Source of the DNA: Mucilaginibacter dorajii
GTDB taxonomy: Bacteria > Bacteroidota > Bacteroidia > Sphingobacteriales > Sphingobacteriaceae
NCBI RefSeq assembly: GCF_024808255.1
Contig: NZ_JANTYS010000009.1
Span: 62,001 to 126,000 of the forward strand
DNA: 64,000 bases
Direction: 5' to 3'
Shown here: positions 61,608 through 64,000 of the stretch, piece by piece
How the letters are laid out: the number at the start of each line of letters is the position of its first letter
How positions within the stretch are numbered: position 1 is the stretch's first letter
Translations under genes and position numbers: made by a program
The notes under the pieces: model-generated
What the model was told of the DNA's origin: nothing
Seen by the model: only the letters and a program-made list of their open reading frames with translations
The model's database searches: none

Positions 61608-62036
61608 CTATGCTTCTTCCTTCCTGAGTAAACGGTTATTCTGGAAGATCTTCCACCTGAAACGAACTATAAAAAACACCAATGGCACCAATAAATTTAA
61701 AAACAAAATATGCTCTGTATCGCTGCTTAAAATTAAGCTAACCACCAAAAGTACATAATTAACATAGATGGCCCACTGCAATGAATCGAGGCGAAGCTGA
61801 GAGATCTGCTCATCCTCAATTTTCTCTTTTGCAAAAGCTGCAAAAAACAGCCCCACGGCCATAAGCAAGGTTGTGGTCATAAAAAAAACATGATGACTGT
61901 TAAAAAGATCAGAACTATCTGCCCCTGGATGATCAAAACCCAGCTCTTTTTTAAACAACACCACGGGCACGTGAAATAAAATGAGCACTAAACCCAAATA
62001 CCTGAACCAGTAAGGAAATAAGAATCGTGATTTCAT
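61608..62036 (-). CDS. Four-helix membrane protein linked to XRE regulator
   Basis: A 142-residue protein with four hydrophobic helices and a conserved cytosolic loop FAKEKIEDEQISQLRLDSLQWAIYVNY. It starts MKSRFLFPYWFRYLG, nearly the same as its neighbour at 62041 (MKSRFLFPTKFRSIG), so these are tandem duplicates. Probably DUF2178-like in layout. It is 4 nt after the first copy and 2 nt before the XRE gene. Function unknown; it may act as a sensor for the regulator. Confidence 0.82.
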   Translation of the reverse strand: MKSRFLFPYWFRYLGLVLILFHVPVVLFKKELGFDHPGADSSDLFNSHHVFFMTTTLLMAVGLFFAAFAKEKIEDEQISQLRLDSLQWAIYVNYVLLVVSLILSSDTEHILFLNLLVPLVFFIVRFRWKIFQNNRLLRKEEA

Positions 62037-62040
62037 GAGT

Positions 62041-62478
62041 TTATACGGTTTCGGAGTTCAACGAACGGTTTAATCGCCATATCCTCCACCTAAATCGTGT
62101 TATAAAAAAGATGAATGGCGTAATAACATTATAGGCAACAACCTCTAAAAATTGAAGACCATGAAGAAAAAGCACCGATACAATAAAAATGCCGAAATTG
62201 AAGTAGATGGCCCAATGTAATGAATCTAAACGGAGTTGCGTTATCAGCTCGTCTTCATCTTTTTCCTTAGAGAATGCTATCAAAAACAGGCCTACTACTA
62301 TTGTAAGGATATTAATATCGTTACCTATGGCCATACCTAAGGGTTGTACTTCCTGCAATTCTTTGGCAAAGCCATGTGGGTGTACAATTTTCATGATGAT
62401 GGCATAAAGGATATCTATACCAAAAAGCATGTAACCTATCGACCTAAATTTAGTTGGGAATAAGAATCGTGATTTCAT
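62041..62478 (-). CDS. Four-helix membrane protein, first gene of XRE operon
   Basis: A 145-residue protein from the ATG at 62476-62478 (MKSRFLFPTKFRSIG); a longer frame to 62568 crosses the promoter and is rejected. Four hydrophobic helices and the loop FSKEKDEDELITQLRLDSLHWAIYFNF, shared with its paralogues at 61608 and 59627. The basic end FRWRIWRLNRSL suggests the C-terminus is cytosolic. Function unknown. First gene of a six-member minus-strand cluster. Confidence 0.82.
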   Translation of the reverse strand: MKSRFLFPTKFRSIGYMLFGIDILYAIIMKIVHPHGFAKELQEVQPLGMAIGNDINILTIVVGLFLIAFSKEKDEDELITQLRLDSLHWAIYFNFGIFIVSVLFLHGLQFLEVVAYNVITPFIFFITRFRWRIWRLNRSLNSETV

Positions 62479-62498
62479 AATTGTAAAGTTTAATTTAC

Positions 62499-62542
62499 CA
62501 AATGTAAAACAAACTTTACAAATGTCAAATATATTTGACATT
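62499..62542 (-). promoter_or_regulatory. Promoter and operator of the XRE membrane-protein cluster
   Basis: Minus strand TTTG (62526-62529), 19 nt, TACATTTG (62499-62506) gives a good Bacteroidota promoter 20 nt before the ATG. AATGTCAAATATATTTGACA plus TT (62521-62542) is a perfect 22-bp palindrome over the -33 box. GTAAAGTTT (62483-62491) and AAACTTTAC (62511-62519) form a second inverted pair. Confidence 0.7.
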
Positions 62543-62552
62543 TTATTCACAA

Positions 62553-62580
62553 CAAAAAAAGCCAGCATTTCAGCCGGCTT
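62553..62580 (-). terminator. Terminator of rpsP-rimM
   Basis: AAGCCAGC and GCCGGCTT form a stem with one mismatch; on the minus strand TTTTTTTG follows. It lies 50 nt past the rimM stop and closes that transcript before the XRE cluster. Confidence 0.65.
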
Positions 62581-62630
62581 AGTTTTAAAAGTATTTATTC
62601 CTTATTCTAATAATCCTTACTCATCAAGAT

Positions 62631-63158
62631 CTATTCAGACAAATAAACATCCAGCAACCCCTCGGGTAAATCAACATAAATTTCTCCCGCCTCAATATCA
62701 ATTCCTTTGATGATCTCGATGTTTAACGGGAACAGCACATCCTTATTCTGATATTTTACAGTAGCGATCAGCTGTTGTGGGTATTCCTGCACTTCCAGTA
62801 TTTCGCCAAGCTCGCCATGAGTTTCGTCGATGGCGATAAAACCTTCAACATCTGCCAGGGTAAATTCTTCTTTTTTCTTTTTGGGCTTTAGTTTATTGGG
62901 CAGGTATATATCCTTGCGCACCAATAAAGCAGCCTTTTCAATGGTATCAACATCCTCCAAAAACAAATAAGCATTGCTTTTTTGCAGGTATTTAATGGAT
63001 TGCACAAAATAAGGGATCATTTTGCCGGCCATATCAACAAACAGCGCGTCAAACTTAATGGCATCCAGGTTATCAAAATCTACATAGATCTGCATTTCGC
63101 CTTTAAGTCCCTTGGTTTTCAAAATACTGCCAACCCTAAAGCAATCTTCGGTTTTCAT
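62631..63158 (-). CDS. rimM: Ribosome maturation factor RimM
   Basis: A 175-residue protein of normal length that helps mature the 30S head by binding S19. The N-terminal barrel opens CFRVGSILKTKGLKGEMQIYVDF, and the C-terminal PRC-barrel has VDTIEKAALLVRKDIYLP, EGFIAIDETHGELGEILEV and LFPLNIEIIKGID. It follows rpsP by 130 nt, with a hairpin and an iterated repeat between. A terminator follows. Confidence 0.96.
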   Translation of the reverse strand: MKTEDCFRVGSILKTKGLKGEMQIYVDFDNLDAIKFDALFVDMAGKMIPYFVQSIKYLQKSNAYLFLEDVDTIEKAALLVRKDIYLPNKLKPKKKKEEFTLADVEGFIAIDETHGELGEILEVQEYPQQLIATVKYQNKDVLFPLNIEIIKGIDIEAGEIYVDLPEGLLDVYLSE

Positions 63159-63178
63159 AAAAAATAGTTATTAAACAA

Positions 63179-63207
63179 CAATGGCGAAGCCGGTAGCTTC
63201 GCCATTG
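63179..63207. promoter_or_regulatory. Perfect hairpin between rpsP and rimM
   Basis: CAATGGCGAAGC (63179-63190) pairs perfectly with GCTTCGCCATTG (63196-63207) around CGGTA. No T run, so it is more likely a processing or stability element than a terminator. Confidence 0.6.
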
Positions 63208-63248
63208 AAGATCATCGAGTGAAAATCAATTACCCTGTATTGCAGCTT

Positions 63249-63283
63249 TCTTGATTCCTGACTCTTAATTCTTGATTCTTTTA
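63249..63283. repeat. TTGATTCCTGACTCTTAATTC iterated word
   Basis: TCTTGATTCCTGACTCTTAA followed by TTCTTGATTCTTTT: a roughly 18-nt unit repeated with change, ending about 5 nt from the rpsP stop. Similar in style to the other iterated families. Confidence 0.45.
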
Positions 63284-63288
63284 AAGAA

Positions 63289-63813
63289 TTATTCTGCGCT
63301 ATCAGCGTCAGCTTCAGCAGCCGGAGCTTCTTCAACTTCAACTTCTTCGGCAACGGGAGCATTTTTAGCAGCAATTGCAGCAGCTTTTTCTTCCTTCTTT
63401 TTAGCTTCAGCAGCCAAAGCAGCTTTACGCGCTTCGTCTTTTGCAGATAATAAGCTGGTTTTTTTGCCGGTGATTTTTCCGTCTTTTAAATCAGTCCATG
63501 CAGCAAATTTCTCTGCAGCTTGTTCTTCAGTTAAAGCACCTTTTTTTACGCCACCTTCTAAGTGTTTTTTGTAAAGCACACCTTTGTATGAAAGGATAGC
63601 GCGACAAGTATCGGTAGGCTGGGCACCTGTGTTAACCCACTCTAAAGTTTTGTCGAAATTAATGTCGATAGTTGCAGGATTGGTGTTTGGGTTGTATGAA
63701 CCTAAACGCTCAATAAAACGACCGTCGCGTGGAGCGCGGGCGTCAGCTACTACGATATAGTAAAAAGGCTTACCTTTTTTACCGTGTCTTTGCAGTCTAA
63801 TTTTAGTTGCCAT
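63289..63813 (-). CDS. rpsP: 30S ribosomal protein S16 with long C-terminal tail
   Basis: The first 85 residues are standard S16 ([44 protein letters not shown] and [18 protein letters not shown]). The protein is 174 residues in total; the extension is rich in Ala, Lys and Glu and ends [15 protein letters not shown], very acidic. A long tail is usual in Bacteroidota S16, but its role is unknown. First gene of the rpsP-rimM unit, with a TACCTTTG -7 box and a leader hairpin. Confidence 0.97.
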   Translation of the reverse strand: MATKIRLQRHGKKGKPFYYIVVADARAPRDGRFIERLGSYNPNTNPATIDINFDKTLEWVNTGAQPTDTCRAILSYKGVLYKKHLEGGVKKGALTEEQAAEKFAAWTDLKDGKITGKKTSLLSAKDEARKAALAAEAKKKEEKAAAIAAKNAPVAEEVEVEEAPAAEADADSAE

Positions 63814-63837
63814 TTGTTTATTTTATGTATTCAACAT

Positions 63838-63872
63838 GTCCCCGGAGTCCTTTCTGCGGGGATGCAAAGGTA
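63838..63872 (-). promoter_or_regulatory. rpsP -7 element and leader hairpin
   Basis: TACCTTTG on the minus strand (63865-63872) fits TAnnTTTG. Just downstream, ATCCCCG and CGGGGAC-type arms around 63838-63863 form a stem in the leader, 25 nt before the ATG, a place where ribosomal protein operons are often controlled. Confidence 0.55.
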
Positions 63873-63919
63873 TAAATTATTATTAACAATTTAAAAGCCT
63901 TGTAATTAATTATTTGAAG

Positions 63920-64000
63920 CCAACACAAATGGCCGCAAATTTCATCGCATTACACGAATTGACATGTGAATTAACTCAAAAAATCAATTCATTATTATCA
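63920..64000. repeat. Partial CACGAATT-type repeat at window edge
   Basis: CGCAAATTTCATCGCATTAC, ACGAATTGACATGTGAATTA resembles the words of the element at 3245-3385. The partner arm, if any, is outside the window. Confidence 0.35.

Overview
The window is a piece of a Bacteroidota chromosome, most likely family Sphingobacteriaceae and close to Mucilaginibacter or Pedobacter. The assignment is inferred from gene content: a SusC/SusD pair, a second TonB-dependent receptor, a complete Bat/MoxR locus, many secreted proteins with AQ-type signal cleavage sites, Bacteroidota-type promoters (TTG/TAnnTTTG) and weak Shine-Dalgarno signals. No insertion sequence, phage, CRISPR array or rRNA was seen. 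One tRNA gene, tRNA-Arg(CCT), lies at 12791-12862.

Layout. 1-9.1 kb: end of a histidine kinase, a NarL/LuxR response regulator, an M28 peptidase, an acyltransferase, a DyP peroxidase, a hydrolase, a short-chain dehydrogenase and a Crp-family regulator. 9.3-12.5 kb: an accessory stretch with a G+C-rich Rossmann protein, a divergent SDR/HxlR regulator pair and a zeta-toxin-like kinase coupled to a small upstream gene. 12.8-16.6 kb: tRNA-Arg, metG, an LD-carboxypeptidase and DoxX. 16.7-25.5 kb: a lipoprotein, two paralogous secreted proteins (one frameshifted) and a DUF1735-SusD-SusC uptake operon. 25.7-33.7 kb: PadR-PspC, a TonB-dependent receptor and an M14 carboxypeptidase. 34-44 kb: recQ, murF, an FAD oxidoreductase, a YugP-like protease, an ECF sigma/anti-sigma pair, a PAS histidine kinase and a PfkB kinase. 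44.4-52.9 kb: an eight-gene operon, moxR-DUF58-DUF4381-like-batA-batB-batC-batD-batE. 53-58 kb: stress-type genes (YciF-like, a 51-residue membrane protein, Ku, SIMPL, a zinc protease). 58-64 kb: the ribosomal set rpsP-rimM and trmD-rplS, split by a six-gene accessory cluster of paralogous membrane proteins, an XRE regulator and VOC proteins.

The most unusual feature is what fills the spaces between genes. At least six families of inverted-repeat elements (about 80-180 bp) and several families of short iterated words (such as AAAGTCCG and TGCACATCTGAAATC) occupy much of the intergenic DNA. They often touch a stop or start codon exactly. One iterated family enters reading frames: it forms an in-frame insert in murF and supplies the N-terminus of the LD-carboxypeptidase. 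Two copies of one hairpin element (39630-39714, 44353-44441) differ by a change that is compensated in the opposite arm. I regard this repeat system as the best candidate for something undescribed. Function calls rest on recognised motifs read by eye; no database search was run.
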